From Asterella californica (taxonomy: Eukaryota; Streptophyta; Marchantiopsida; Marchantiales; Aytoniaceae): DNA of 64,000 nt. Positions within the stretch are counted from its first letter, which is position 1; the number at the start of each line of letters is the position of its first letter. The notes under the pieces were generated by a model. The model searched no databases and was not told the DNA's origin. It saw nothing but the letters and a program-made list of their open reading frames with translations. The translations under genes were made by a program, and so were the position numbers. This document shows, in pieces, positions 10,675 through 21,007 of this stretch. Location: contig JAYKYS010000007.1 of assembly GCA_036924285.1 (NCBI GenBank), positions 13,454,001-13,518,000 on the forward strand, in the 5' to 3' direction.

Positions 10675-11594
10675 TGTGGTGCCCACAAATTACAGGATTC
10701 ACGAATTTTTGAAATTTTTAAGATTAATAACTTGTTTGTATAACTGAAGAAGCGTTGTTACTTAAGATTACGGCTTCCTTAGCAGGAAGATGATCTTATG
10801 AGCTTTTTGTAATAAGAAGCTGACTTCTTCGGAAGACGACCGTCTTTCGGGAAACATCTTCCCCGAAGACGGCGGAAGACGGAAGACGCTTCGGAAGATT
10901 GGAACATCTTCGGAAGACTGTCTTCGGAAGTCGACTGTACACAATTCGTATCAAGAGTGGATTTGCTTTGCTTTTGTGTTAAGAGAGGCTTGGTACGAAT
11001 CCTGAGTGGCTTGGTGAGTTGTTTTGTTATTTCGAGAAGTTGGAAGTCGGGGACTAGGCCTGTGCCTCCCGGTCTTCCAAGCTTCTCAACTCCACATCTT
11101 CCTAGAGAGACTAGAAGACTGAAAGGTTGGCAAAATGAGCGAGAAGACGAGAGGGTCCGTTACGGATCTCTTCTATTCGACCCATAGCAGCCTATTCCTT
11201 CTTCTTCCCGAACTTAGAAGAGAGTTGTGAGAAGTCTTGCTGGCAGAATCAGGAGAGAATGGTCGAGGGTCATGTCTTCCCATCATGCAGCAAGCTTCTT
11301 CTGAGTGTGTATGAGAGGTGAGAAGTCAGAAGAACAGAGTGCAAATGTCTTGAGTCTGTTGTGAGGATAGATTGCGTGTAGGAAGCAGAAGACAGATGAG
11401 ACCAATGAAGGGAAGCCTGGCTTCGGGAGGTCTTCCGAAAATGTTATTGAATCGGAAACTGTCCCGAGAGTCCTCCCAGAGACCACTGTCATCGCAGGAG
11501 CCCGCAACCATCTTCTGAACCTTTCTTATACTCTAGTTCTCGCATATCTTGTATCTTTTGATAGGAAGCAGGATGTAATGCAAGGTGGGTTGTT
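10675..11594 (+). repeat. Truncated 3' LTR of element A
   Basis: Begins TGTGGTGCCCACAAATTAC like the 5' LTR. It has lost an internal part of the early LTR: sequence like 1850 joins directly to sequence like 2660, an internal deletion of about 0.8 kb. It ends at GGTGGGTTGT, where the terminus of chromovirus LTR D2 abuts. The remaining 2.5 kb or more of the LTR is absent. Confidence 0.8.
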
Positions 11595-12969
11595 TTTGCG
11601 CACCTACCGCCTTGTTGCGCCAGCGGAAGCTCTGACTCAATAGGTCGCAAACTTTACACCGCTAACCTGCAAACACAATCACAAGTTAGCGTCCATGCAC
11701 CACTTACCTTAGTTCTGTTTGGTCCGGACCTGAGCCGGACCGTCTCCCTATTCATCAAGCTCAGCAGTTCTTAAGTCCCGACCTAGACCCGCCTAGGTCG
11801 GTCCCAAACATGAGCAAGTCACAAGATGACTTGGGGCGGACTTCCCATAAAGTCCAGGGTCCTAAACGGTGCCTCCAGCACACCTAGCGGCCCAACCGCC
11901 CGTGATGTCCGTCGGGGTCTAGGCTCTCAAACAGTGGTCTAACCCGTCGACTCGTTCCCTAGTCTTGCCCCAGCCCTTACATCATTTTTAAGTCCAGACA
12001 TCCAAGTCTGGATCGGAACATGCCTTGGAACCGGCCCAGCCATCACCTCATGCCCCCAGAGTCCGCCCGCCGAATCCTGGGGTCGGGTGACTCGTCCTGG
12101 CCCACCCAGGCATCGAGCCCCCCTCATACATACTTCTGGGGATCGGCGGCCCCGCCCTCCTCTTTGGTCCCTGAAAATTATACCACAACCCGATTGTGGT
12201 TTGGCCATAACTTCCAGCTCGGAGGTCAGATCGAGGAGTGTTATATATCACTGGAAAGCTCTCGACGAGACCTTTCCAATGATACCTCACTCGCCTCGAG
12301 ATCTTATGTGGAGCTCCGTCCACAACCTAAAACGTCGCTGGAGCTCCAACACTTAGTCATTTTTCCGAAAACCTGTGGTCCAGACCCAGGGTCGAACCCT
12401 GTGGTTCATCTGCGTCTCGAACCCACGTCTCGAACCCACGTCTTAGACCTATGTCTGAGACTCATTGTTTCAATCCGTTCCCTGACTCGCCCCCTTAGGT
12501 CAGCGTTCGTCTGGGGCCCTCTTGGGGTAGGCCCTTATGTCCTAACCCAAGGTTCCAACCTTGGTTCAGAGAACCACTTAGGGTTCATCTGATCCCAACT
12601 TCCCGGCCAAGCCGTTAAGTCCTACTCGCAGCGTTTACAACCTAGCGCAAGTCCGCTAGGGTTCTGTTGTTCGCGTCTGCGCTCGATCTTGAGAACAAGG
12701 GTCGCGACACTCACCCCCAATTTGGAAGTTGATGCCCTCATCAACAATGATCCTTTAAGTTAACACCAAGTTCAAAATGGGTAGCCAACCCCTTGGCGTC
12801 AGAATTGCGTTTTGGTAGCTAACCCGCAATTCCCTTCTTGGCTTGAGTCTTAAGTTGTTGCTAGAACACTTAGAAAATTCCAACTAGTCTCGGGGAAAGC
12901 CTTACCTTTTTGGCTTACCCTAAACAAAACTAGTTGACAGTTTCTAAACATTCTACTTAAGACTCTAAC
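11595..12969 (-). mobile_element. Chromovirus D2 fragment: 3' LTR plus 3' untranslated end
   Basis: The minus-strand LTR at 11595-12709 matches both LTRs of element D (29750-30852, 36282-37395). The adjacent polypurine tract and 3' untranslated sequence (12710 to about 12969) match 30853 to about 31110. The left edge coincides with the LTR terminus, as expected for a true insertion into the 3' LTR of A. The right edge stops inside the untranslated region and joins family B RT sequence, so the rest of D2 was removed by deletion. No coding sequence remains. Confidence 0.85.
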
Positions 12970-13516
12970 AAAAATCATCTTTAAAAATCTCTAAAAATTT
13001 TTGCAAATAATCTTGAAAGATTAAGGTCATCATCCTCTGAAAGGTAGCTGGTGCATTGCATAGTCCAAAAGGCATCTTGTGATAAGCATAAGTGCCCCAA
13101 TCTGTAGTGAAGGTAATCTTGTCCTTATCTTGCTCTCTAATGGACACTTGGTTGTACCCTGAAAACCCATCCAGAAAACTGTAACATTCCTTTCCAGATA
13201 CATGATCCAAAATGGTATCAGTAAAAGGTAAAGGGTGATGATCTTTCTTTGTTGCTGCATTAAGCTTTCTGAAATCTTGACAGACTCTTATCTTTCCTGT
13301 TTGCTTCTTAGGTACCACTACTATGGGCGCTACCCATTCGCTGCTTAACACAGGAAAAATAATACCTGCCTTTAGGTACTTATCTATCTCGTCTTTAACC
13401 ATCAAAGAGTATTTTGGATTGAGTCGATACTGACGCTGTCGTACAAGTACTGATCCTTCAATGAGGTCGATACGATGTTCTCCCCATTGTGCAGGTATCC
13501 CCTTCATGTCCTCCAT
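12965..13516 (-). CDS. pol: RT amino-terminal half of B2
   Basis: 183-codon frame encoding fingers and palm of Ty3 RT. Motifs in order are RQRQYRLNPKYSLMVKDEID, SSEWVAPIVVVPKKQTGKIR, CQDFRKLNAATKKDHHPLPF, FLDGFSGYNQVSI, FTTDWGTYAYHKMPFGLCNA and ATFQRMM. It ends at FKDDFC, where the catalytic motif should be Y/FxDD, so the active-site Asp pair is present but the protein stops right after it. The downstream half is lost at the join with D2. The upstream linker to protease (13517-13700) contains frame lesions. Confidence 0.85.
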   Translation of the reverse strand: MEDMKGIPAQWGEHRIDLIEGSVLVRQRQYRLNPKYSLMVKDEIDKYLKAGIIFPVLSSEWVAPIVVVPKKQTGKIRVCQDFRKLNAATKKDHHPLPFTDTILDHVSGKECYSFLDGFSGYNQVSIREQDKDKITFTTDWGTYAYHKMPFGLCNAPATFQRMMTLIFQDYLQKFLEIFKDDFC

Positions 13517-13700
13517 AGTCCATGCGAAGACATCGGTAATGGATCAGCATCTAACGATACACTTCCAACTCTTCTCCTTGTACCACAACAGAAATCTTTA
13601 GGCTCTTACCTTCGCTTATTAGTAGGTCTTGGGATGCTCCTGGAAGGACTATACCATATGTATGACTGGTCTCTGCACTCCCGTGACCTAGCTGTGATTG

Positions 13701-14246
13701 CTATTCGGCCTCGTTCATATCTTCTTCTTCATCAATTTCATAGCACTGTAGATAGTTGACCATCGAATAAGGGTCTCCTTTCCTTTCTCCTGCGCTGCTT
13801 GTTGATGAATCAGATCCTGAAGTGTAACCCTCATCAGTCGACTCTGTTTCGCCATGATGTGTTATCTTCTTCCAAGAAACCATCACAGCCTTATCAGTTG
13901 GTTTTTGTGGATCTTTAAACTGTAAACGGTGCCGGTACCAATCTGTTAGTACCTTGGCACCATACAACCATGGCCTCCCAATCAAAATTTGATAACCAGA
14001 CTTAACCAAAGGACGCAGCACAACATAAGTAAGTTTAAAAGAAATTCCGCCTATTAAGGTGGGGATGTTGCGCAGTAGCCCAAGTGGTCGTCTTCTCGTT
14101 TGATCTGCCAGCCGTAACACCCGCTGAGTTTCTTCAAACTTGCTGAAACCCAACGCGTGTGCCGTGTCTTCTGTCATTATGTTGACTCCTGATCCATAGT
14201 CAATTGACACTTTCCTAATTACACAACCTGCAACCTCCACTTCCAC
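13701..14246 (-). CDS. pol: Retropepsin of B2
   Basis: 181-codon frame. The active-site region reads IDYGSGVN, where A and C have IDSGSGVN. The Ser after the catalytic Asp is Tyr, which probably inactivates it. Conserved downstream blocks are LADQTRRRPLG, IGGISFKLTYVVLRP and IGRPWLYGAKVLTDWYRHRL. It is separated from gag by a single stop near 14292, and translation upstream of that stop runs straight into gag. An acidic linker (CYEIDEEEDMNEAE) follows. Confidence 0.8.
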   Translation of the reverse strand: MEVEVAGCVIRKVSIDYGSGVNIMTEDTAHALGFSKFEETQRVLRLADQTRRRPLGLLRNIPTLIGGISFKLTYVVLRPLVKSGYQILIGRPWLYGAKVLTDWYRHRLQFKDPQKPTDKAVMVSWKKITHHGETESTDEGYTSGSDSSTSSAGERKGDPYSMVNYLQCYEIDEEEDMNEAE

Positions 14247-14291
14247 TTCTGGAGATCCCAGGTCTTCTACCTCGATGTGAAACAGAGAAGG

Positions 14292-16326
14292 TCACTTTGA
14301 TCTTCTTACTTTAGTGGGTTTCTTCAGTGCTTGAAGTAACAATTTTCTGTAAATTTTGTTATCTTCAATCAGCTGTTTGAAACTTATGTTAGCCTTCTGT
14401 GTTTCTAGATCAGCTACCACATCATAGTGTGGTACTGCCACAGATTCTTTCTTCACAAGTTCCGGTCGACTGTGCTTCTTCGGAATCTCGTTGTTCTTGG
14501 CCGCAGTCCTGTCTTCAGTGGCCGAAGTACGGAAGATCTTGGGTGCGGACGAAGTTGATCGTTTTGGGACTTCGGCCGAAGTTGTATCAGCTTCTCTTGC
14601 CGAAGTTCCTGCTCGTAGTAACTCCTTCTTCAGGAGTTCGTGGACTTCGTCCGTAATGTCAACTGGTAGTCTCGAAGGGTTTACGCTCTTCAGTGTTTCT
14701 TCTTCCTCTTCCTCAGTTTCCTCCTCAACTATTTTCTTCTTGGCTTTATCCTTTGCCTTCTTCTGCTTCTTCAACTCTTTCTTTGATTGAGTTTTTAGAG
14801 GTGCTTCTTCCGCCTTCCTCTTAGATTTGAAGGAGCTTTTGGTGTCCACTTTGCAAACCCAAGTTTCTTCTGGTGGCCATCCTTCATCTCCAGCGGCTTT
14901 CCATTCTTCCAAGTCCACCTTGTGCAATTGTGCTTCCACAGGACGGTCTGTCTTGGGATCAAAGCGAACCCCTCTTTTCTCTGCGGGTGGGTTAGTACAA
15001 TCTGCTGTGGTATGTCCTGGTTGATGACACTTTCCACAAAGTGCAACGTATCCCAACGATTTCTTTGGGTGAGGGCAATTTGGTGACCAATGTTCCAAAC
15101 TGCCACAATTAAAACAAGACCCATGGGGTGGTGGTTTATTTGCTCCTGGCGGACTCATCAAACGTTTCTGAGATACATTCAGGGCCCTCTCTTTTGGTGC
15201 AAACCTTTGAATTGGTATGGATTGAATTGGGGTGATTGCTGACTGTGGTGGGGGTGGATTCGTTTGTACTCCATATACCTCATCCGGAGTTTCCACAAAG
15301 AATGAGCTATAATATGATTCGAATGCTGGTGCCCATTCAAGTGATTGTGCCTGAAATGTTCTGTTGTTCTTACATTCCGTATTAGCATGTCCTGATTTAC
15401 CACATGTCGTACACCATAAGCTTGAACGAGATGTAGCAGGTGATTTTCTCCCTTCAGGAGATCGTACCATCTGCACTTTCAGGTCTGCAAACCCTTTAAT
15501 CATCTCCTCCATAAGTTGATTACTATCCCCTCTTGCCTTGCCCTTCTTTTCCTTCGAGCTTTTCTTTTCTTTGGATGAAGAACTGCGTTTCATTCTTCGT
15601 TCTTCTTCGCTCGCCGATGAAGACTCTTCGGCTTCGGCCGAAGAGGACTCATAGTCAGAAGATTCGTCGGAGGAAGAGGGTTCTCTGCGACTCTTCTTGT
15701 GCTTCTTCCTTCGAGTCGATTTCTCTTCCTTCTTCTCCTTCTTTTCTTTCTTCCCTTTCTTCTTCCCTTTTATCCATCCTCCTTTACTTCCGAGGGTGGA
15801 TGCTTCAAATGCTTCTGCTGAGACAACAACCTCTTCAATGACGTCCATCTTTCCCTGACGACACCAGATCTCCATTTCAATCGGTAAGCCTGTAACTAGC
15901 CACTCTGTGGCTTGATCCATAGAGTATGGGTTGGCTGTACCCATCCTCGGAATTCTGTCTAGTAGATTATAAAGTCTTTGGACATAATCTTTTAGGCTCT
16001 CTTTCTTCTCTCTGACCAGTCTGGTCAGCTTTCCCAAAACTTGACGATTGTACTCAATTTCCCGGAACCGCTCTAAGAACTTTGTCTTCAGCTTGTCCCA
16101 AGTATCGATATCTCCTGATATTCTATTTGCATGATTGTACCAGCTGCGTGCTCTCTTCCTGAGAAGACTTTGGAAAGATTCGCAGACGATCTGGTTCAAC
16201 ATCTTCCTTATTAGTGACAGATACAGATTCAAACAGTTTAATGTAAGCATCTGCATCCTCATCGTCATCTGAAGAACCTCCTCTGAACTTCGGGTAACCA
16301 TGTTTCGTGATGGGTTGGCCTGCCAT
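14292..16326 (-). pseudogene. gag: Gag of B2 with one frameshift
   Basis: Starts MAGQPITKHGYPKFRGGSS at 16326. The frame shifts near 16180 and then continues open to 14292. The capsid domain includes LRKRARSWYNHANRISGD, TWDKLKTKFLERFREIEY and KESLKDYVQRLYNLLDRIP. Long Lys/Glu and Ser/Glu runs follow, then three CCHC knuckles: CTTCGKSGHANTEC, CFNCGSLEHWSPNC and CGKCHQPGHTTADC. The tail is Lys/Glu-rich. The open frame as read extends upstream to 16367, but its first codons come from the palindrome and the wrong frame. Three knuckles match the count in families A and C. Confidence 0.8.
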
Positions 16327-16374
16327 ACTTCGTTCGAAGTATGGCAGGCCAACCCATCACGAAACATGGTTACC
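16293..16374. repeat. Perfect 40-bp inverted repeat at the B2 gag start
   Basis: Arms 16293-16332 and 16335-16374 are exact reverse complements with a TT spacer. The arm contains the gag start codon and its first codons. The palindrome forms the junction between family B sequence and the LTR of element C. Confidence 0.95.
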
Positions 16375-19300
16375 AGTCCGGTTGGCTAGGACTGCACGAG
16401 GATGCCATTCTCTGTTCCTAAACTGTCCACTACCTCTAGCTACATCTTCGAACCACTGCTGGTACGAGCATGCAGACCCCTCCGATATAATCCTAGTCTA
16501 TTCGTATGTCTCTAACATCGGGTGTAGTGTGTGTGTGACTAACGAATTGGTTTTCCTACTCTTCGATCCTACTTATGCATCTACCACAAGGAAACAGAAG
16601 GAACCACCACCAGGGAGAGAAAAGCTGCCTCTCCACATGCAAACGATTTCCCTGCCTATTCTTGCGCTTCCTACTCTGCCACATGACTGCCTACTAATTT
16701 TACACTGAAAACTGCCACCCTTAAGATAGCATGTTCGGTTCCTACTAAATCTGGAATTGTCAACTTCGGTTACTATCTACTCTGATTGCTCGGTGGCATT
16801 CTCTACTGATCTGTCCCTACCAGAGCTCCTAACGTGGCTTCTGATAAGCTAGAAAGCCCTGCGATTACCTCGGGTGTCATTGAGGTGGCTTCCTCCATAG
16901 TTGTTGCAGGTCCTGCTGTCGCTGCTGCTGCTTCTTCCTCGGCTTCAGCTTCGACTTCCGGAAAGCGGAGTCAAGTGGTGCTTCCTCGCTCTTCTGAGGC
17001 ACTAGTTCGACACTGGGAGCTATGGTGACCTCATAGGGGTCCGAGGAAGTCGCTTCCTCCACTCGAAATACCTGGGAAGACGGTTCTTCTTCCTGTCTTC
17101 CAGAAGACATCTTGTCTTCCGGGGCGTCTTTCGGTGTCTTCTCGGCTTCCAACGCTGTCACTACCAAGTGGACAGCGAGGTCGAACTCCTCCTTCTCCAA
17201 CCCGGATCCAGTCGATGGTGCTGGAGCTTGGGAAGATGCAGTTGTAGGTGGCAGAATCAAGAGAAGACCATACAGTGTCTTCACTCCCTCTATCTGCCGA
17301 TCCAAATACCTGAACATGCTCGCCTTGCACTCTACCAACATCGTCTTGGACTCGTTGTCCCATTCTCTAGCCAAGGTAAGCAACTTCCTACCCGCGGTGA
17401 AGTTGAACTTCTTTCGAAGCGCTTCCACCGATTGTACTAGCATCTCCTGCGCACGAGCTTCTGCTGCTTCTCGCTGCATCTTCTCAGCTGCAACTCGCGC
17501 TTCTGCGACTTCCCGCTGCGTCTTCCATGTTGTCTTCTCCTCTACGAGGGCGGTGATCTTCCCCCGCACTCGGAGAACTTCTTGATCACGCTGCTCTAGA
17601 CGCGCTTGCAACTCCTGGTTGCCCTTCTTCAGTTGGGTCAGCTCCTTGGCAGAAGTGGATGCTTCCATCTTGTATCTTGCTGCGAGCTTCTCCGTGGTGC
17701 GGAGACTAGCTTCCAGCCCTTCTGTCTTCTTCTGGCCTTCTTCCTGACGCATCAAGGTGCACAGACCGAGTCCAGACTGTAGCGGCTTCTCCTCAGCCTT
17801 CGCTCTCTTCTCCAGCAACTCCATAGCTGGCTGGATCTCTGCGTGGAAGAAGGCACTGAACTCTTCCAGCCTCTTTCCTGCGGAAGACAGGTTCATCTCC
17901 ACAATCCGATCGGAGGTGGCGACCTTGTCTTCTAGAGGTAAGGATACCTCTTCCACCACTATGGTCTTCATCTTCTGCACACGAGAAGAAGCTACTCTTC
18001 TCATCTTCCGGGGTGGAAGATCTCTCCCCATGGTAGAAGCGGTCCTCTTTACTACGCTTCCTCGCGTCACAGTAGGAGTATCCATCCATCCTTCGTCTTC
18101 TGAAGTCTTCGGAAGACTCCGTGGTGTGGCAGAAGTGATCTTCTGCTCCGGTCGGATACTCAGCGGCTCTTCCTCCGAGTCAGACTCCGATCCCGAATGA
18201 ATGAGGGAGGTGGTCTTCCTAAGTACACTTCTAGGGCCCATCTTCCTCAGAGGCGTGGCGTCTTCCGACCCACTGGAGTCATCTTCCCTCACCAGAAGCC
18301 TCTTCTGATGAGAGCCAGGCCTCAGCTGCGACATGAGAGTGGGAGGGGGAGTTGCGACTGCCGCTCGGTCGTCTTCTTCCGAGGTCTCCTCCTTCGCCTC
18401 AGGTTGCGCTGTTGGTCCATACTTCACCAACTGTCCTTCCGTGAGATCCTCCATGGCTACGTACAAGTAGAAGAGGAAAGGTGTCAAGTGTCCTCCCCCC
18501 GGGGTACCCAAGTATGCTAGCTCCGCCTGTACATATATGTGGAAGAATACGCCCCAGTTGACGGACACTCCTTCATCCCACACTGCTTCCAAGAACTCTA
18601 CGTCCTGATCTCCAAGGTACCTCGTCTTCTGCGCTTTCCCCTTGGGAAAGAGATGCAGAAACAGCTTCGCCAGAAGTCGCTTCTTCGGCTCCCGGTAAAA
18701 TTTGATCTTCCATCCGTTCCTTCCCTGCCTGTCCTCCAGGAAGAGGCAAGTTGTGCTTCCAGGCACATGCCACTCACTCACGATCCTGGGCAAGATCTTC
18801 TTCTCGAGCCAATACCCTCGGTCCTCAGATTCTAGCCTGTGGAAGACCATGCGCCACCAATCTTCAGTCCAGAAAGATGGTCTTCCTCGAGCTACTCCTG
18901 CTTTCGCAGGTACACGGTTGCGAGGCGGTAATGCTGTCCAAACCTCCTCCAGAAGTCCCTGGTCGACGAGGTTCCAATCCCACAGGAAGAAGTCGAGACC
19001 CAACTCCTTGAGGAAGGGTGTGGCCTCGACCAACTCTGCTGCAGGTAGCACCAACCCTTGAGGATGCATCGACATACTGGAAGATCTGTTGCACTAAGCC
19101 ACACGCACTTACTGTGAGCTGAGGGCTCAGTCCTTCCCGAGTGCCCACAGTTTAGCTTCTACTTCTCAGAAGATGAAACTAGTCTTCCAGAAGACAACTA
19201 CTCCGTCTTCTGAGATTCTAACAATGTTTCTTAAATAGCTCTCGTCTTCCGAGCTATGTCTAAACAATCCTAACTAAGCAAGGCCTCGCATGGATTCCTA

Positions 19301-20991
19301 AGAAGACAACCCACCTTGCATTACATCCTACTTCCTATCAAAAGATACAAGATTCGTGAAACATAGAGTGCATAACAGGTTCAGAAGATGGTTGCGGATG
19401 GCTCCTGCGGTGACAGTGGCCTCTGGGAAGACTCCCAAGATAGCTTCCGATTCAATGTCTTCTTCGGAAGACCTCCCGAAGTCAGGCTTCTCTTCACTGG
19501 TCTCACCTGTCTTTTTCTTCCTACGCGCAATCTATTCTCACAACAGACTCAAGACATTTGTACTCTGTTCTTTTGACTGCTCACCTCTCATACACACTCA
19601 GAAGAAGCTTGCTGCATGATGGGAAGACATGACCCTCGATCATTCTCTCCAGATTCTGTCAGCAAGACTTCTCACGGCTCTCTCCTAAGTTTGGGAAGAA
19701 GAAGGAATGGGCTGTTATGGGTCGGACAGAAGAGACCCGAAATGGACCCTCACGTCTTCTCGCGCATTTTGCCAGTCCTTCTAGCCTTCTAGTCTCTCTA
19801 GGAAGATGTGGATTTGAGAAGCTTGGAAGACCGGGAGGCACAGACATAGTTCCCGACTTCCAACTGCTCGAAATAACAAAACAACTCACCAATCCACTCG
19901 GAATTCGTACCAAGCCTCTCTTAACACAAAACCAAAGCAAATCCACTCTTGATACGAATTGTGTACAGTCGGCTTCCGAAGACAGTCAGGCTTCCGAAGC
20001 GTCTTCCGAAGACAGTCTTCCGAAGATGTTCCAATCTTCCGAAGCGTCTTTTGTTCAAGGTTTCGGGAGTAGAGAGATGGTAGGGTAGGAAAATTGATAG
20101 TTGGGATCATCAATTTGAGGACGATGGGTAGGGAAGCTCGAATTGAACTTGGGAAGAAGCAAGAAGATGTCTGACAGAAATTGGGGAAGCGCGGGAGATA
20201 CCAAACAAAGGCGAGAAGCAGTGGGGAAGAGAAGAGAACATGGGAAGAACCTCTATTGTCTTCTGTCGACTTCTCGAGCTGTCTTCGATCTTCTGCGCGC
20301 TTCTGGCTCTGGTTCCAGCTCCAATGCGACCCCACAAGGCTGCTTCTACGGTCAGCTTCTGGCTACGCCTCAATTCCACCTTCGATTCCACTCAGCCATC
20401 CTCCAATGTCAGCTTCCGGGAGCTCACAGAAAACGCCTTCAGTTCACTACGCTCCCCGCGCTCAGTAGTTCGACTTCACCTTCCTTCTAACTTCGAACCG
20501 ATCTTGTCCTCACTCGATTTCACTCGCTGCTTTCCTCACTCAAATCAACTCGCTGCCTGAACTGATCTTCTCAGTCTCCAATCTCGATGTAGGAAGCAGG
20601 TAGGTTTCTGTGCTAATGCGCTTCCTGCGCTGTCTTCCTTGCAGTTTAGGGATTTCGACACTCCTAACCTACCTAACCTGTTCGGTGCTACCTGGTAGGT
20701 GCACCTACTCCTTACGTGGTTAAGCTTCCGCGGTTGCCGTCTTCCGGAAGATGAGTGTCTTCCGCCGTCTTCCGTCTTCCGCCGTCTTTCAAAGACGTCA
20801 TCGAGAAGACGCTTCCCAGAAGACGGTCGTCTTCCGAAGAAGTCAACTTATTATTTCAAACAACTCATAAGATCATCTTCCTGCTAAGGAAGCCGTAATC
20901 TTAAGTAACAACGCTTCTTCAGTTATACAAACAAGTTATTAATCTCAAAAATTTCAAAAATTCGTGAATCCTGTAATTTGTGGGCACCACA
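16375..20991 (-). repeat. 3' LTR of element C (truncated)
   Basis: Its 5' terminus is at 20991 (TGTGGTGCCCAC on the minus strand). It runs down to 16375, where it meets the palindrome of B2, so about 1.1 kb of its end is missing relative to the 5' LTR. It contains the 732-codon ORF (16877-19075). The rest is non-coding and matches the outer parts of LTR A, including the GAAGAC palindrome cluster near 20745-20840. A 12-base inversion relative to the 5' LTR is visible at 16378-16390. Confidence 0.85.
16877..19075 (-). CDS. LTR-encoded 732-residue protein of element C
   Basis: Long intact frame lying wholly inside the 3' LTR, sense to the element, starting MSMHPQGLVLPAAELVEATP. Residues 1-230 look globular, with FLKELGLDFFLWDWNLVDQG, a Trp-rich stretch, KKILPRIVSEWHVPG and WGVFFHIYVQAELAYLGTPG. 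Residues 230-400 are Ser/Glu/Arg-rich and probably disordered. Residues about 400-570 are predicted coiled coil, with many Glu, Ala, Lys and Arg heptads. A second compact part (LRKKFNFTAGRKLLTLAREW) and a basic Gln-rich tail follow. It has no retroviral enzyme motif, zinc knuckle or signal peptide. A broken copy lies at the same place in the 5' LTR. I do not recognise the family; the first 230 residues vaguely recall plant transposon-associated domains. Confidence 0.7.
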   Translation of the reverse strand: MSMHPQGLVLPAAELVEATPFLKELGLDFFLWDWNLVDQGLLEEVWTALPPRNRVPAKAGVARGRPSFWTEDWWRMVFHRLESEDRGYWLEKKILPRIVSEWHVPGSTTCLFLEDRQGRNGWKIKFYREPKKRLLAKLFLHLFPKGKAQKTRYLGDQDVEFLEAVWDEGVSVNWGVFFHIYVQAELAYLGTPGGGHLTPFLFYLYVAMEDLTEGQLVKYGPTAQPEAKEETSEEDDRAAVATPPPTLMSQLRPGSHQKRLLVREDDSSGSEDATPLRKMGPRSVLRKTTSLIHSGSESDSEEEPLSIRPEQKITSATPRSLPKTSEDEGWMDTPTVTRGSVVKRTASTMGRDLPPRKMRRVASSRVQKMKTIVVEEVSLPLEDKVATSDRIVEMNLSSAGKRLEEFSAFFHAEIQPAMELLEKRAKAEEKPLQSGLGLCTLMRQEEGQKKTEGLEASLRTTEKLAARYKMEASTSAKELTQLKKGNQELQARLEQRDQEVLRVRGKITALVEEKTTWKTQREVAEARVAAEKMQREAAEARAQEMLVQSVEALRKKFNFTAGRKLLTLAREWDNESKTMLVECKASMFRYLDRQIEGVKTLYGLLLILPPTTASSQAPAPSTGSGLEKEEFDLAVHLVVTALEAEKTPKDAPEDKMSSGRQEEEPSSQVFRVEEATSSDPYEVTIAPSVELVPQKSEEAPLDSAFRKSKLKPRKKQQQRQQDLQQLWRKPPQ

Positions 20992-21007
20992 TACGCCCAC
21001 TCTCACA
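20992..21007 (-). promoter_or_regulatory. Polypurine tract of element C
   Basis: On the minus strand it reads TGTGAGAGTGGGCGTA directly before the 3' LTR, equivalent to 10659-10674 in A. Confidence 0.6.

Larger units (their letters stand above)
1652..11594 (+). mobile_element. Element A: Tat/Athila-like Ty3 retrotransposon, internally deleted
   Basis: Plus-strand LTR element inserted in the B1 remnant. It has a 5' LTR (1652-6013), a tRNA-Asp-type primer site (6016-6034), gag (6427 to about 8100), a protease and RT amino end (to about 10290), a residual linker (to 10598), a polypurine tract (10659-10674) and a 3' LTR that stops at 11594 where chromovirus D2 begins. Compared with element C, A lacks two blocks: most of RT plus RNase H, and all of integrase plus the 3' spacer. 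It therefore looks like a non-autonomous deletion derivative. The RT motif block KKDHHPL.FTD with FLDGYSGYNQV and the Asp primer site point to the Tat/Athila/Ogre side of Ty3 elements. Assignment to one named clade is not possible by eye. Confidence 0.85.
12970..16374 (-). mobile_element. Family B Ty3 fragment B2 (gag, protease, RT amino half)
   Basis: Minus-strand internal part of a relative of A and C. Gag (14292-16326), protease (13701-14246) and RT (12965-13516) lie in the expected order. It lacks LTRs: the left edge breaks in RT at the YxDD position and the right edge is a perfect palindrome at the gag start. The right edge abuts the truncated 3' LTR of element C. B and A/C proteins align over gag, protease and RT but are clearly different families. 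Confidence 0.85.

Noticed and set aside
12020..12592. 190-codon plus-strand ORF in the D2 LTR
   Set aside because: It is antisense to the LTR, with a low-complexity Pro/Ser/Arg translation. Shorter versions in the other two D LTRs are broken differently.
16327..16367. Extended amino end of the B2 gag frame (MFRDGLACHTSN...)
   Set aside because: These codons come from the inverted arm of the palindrome and a shifted frame. The homologous start is at 16326.
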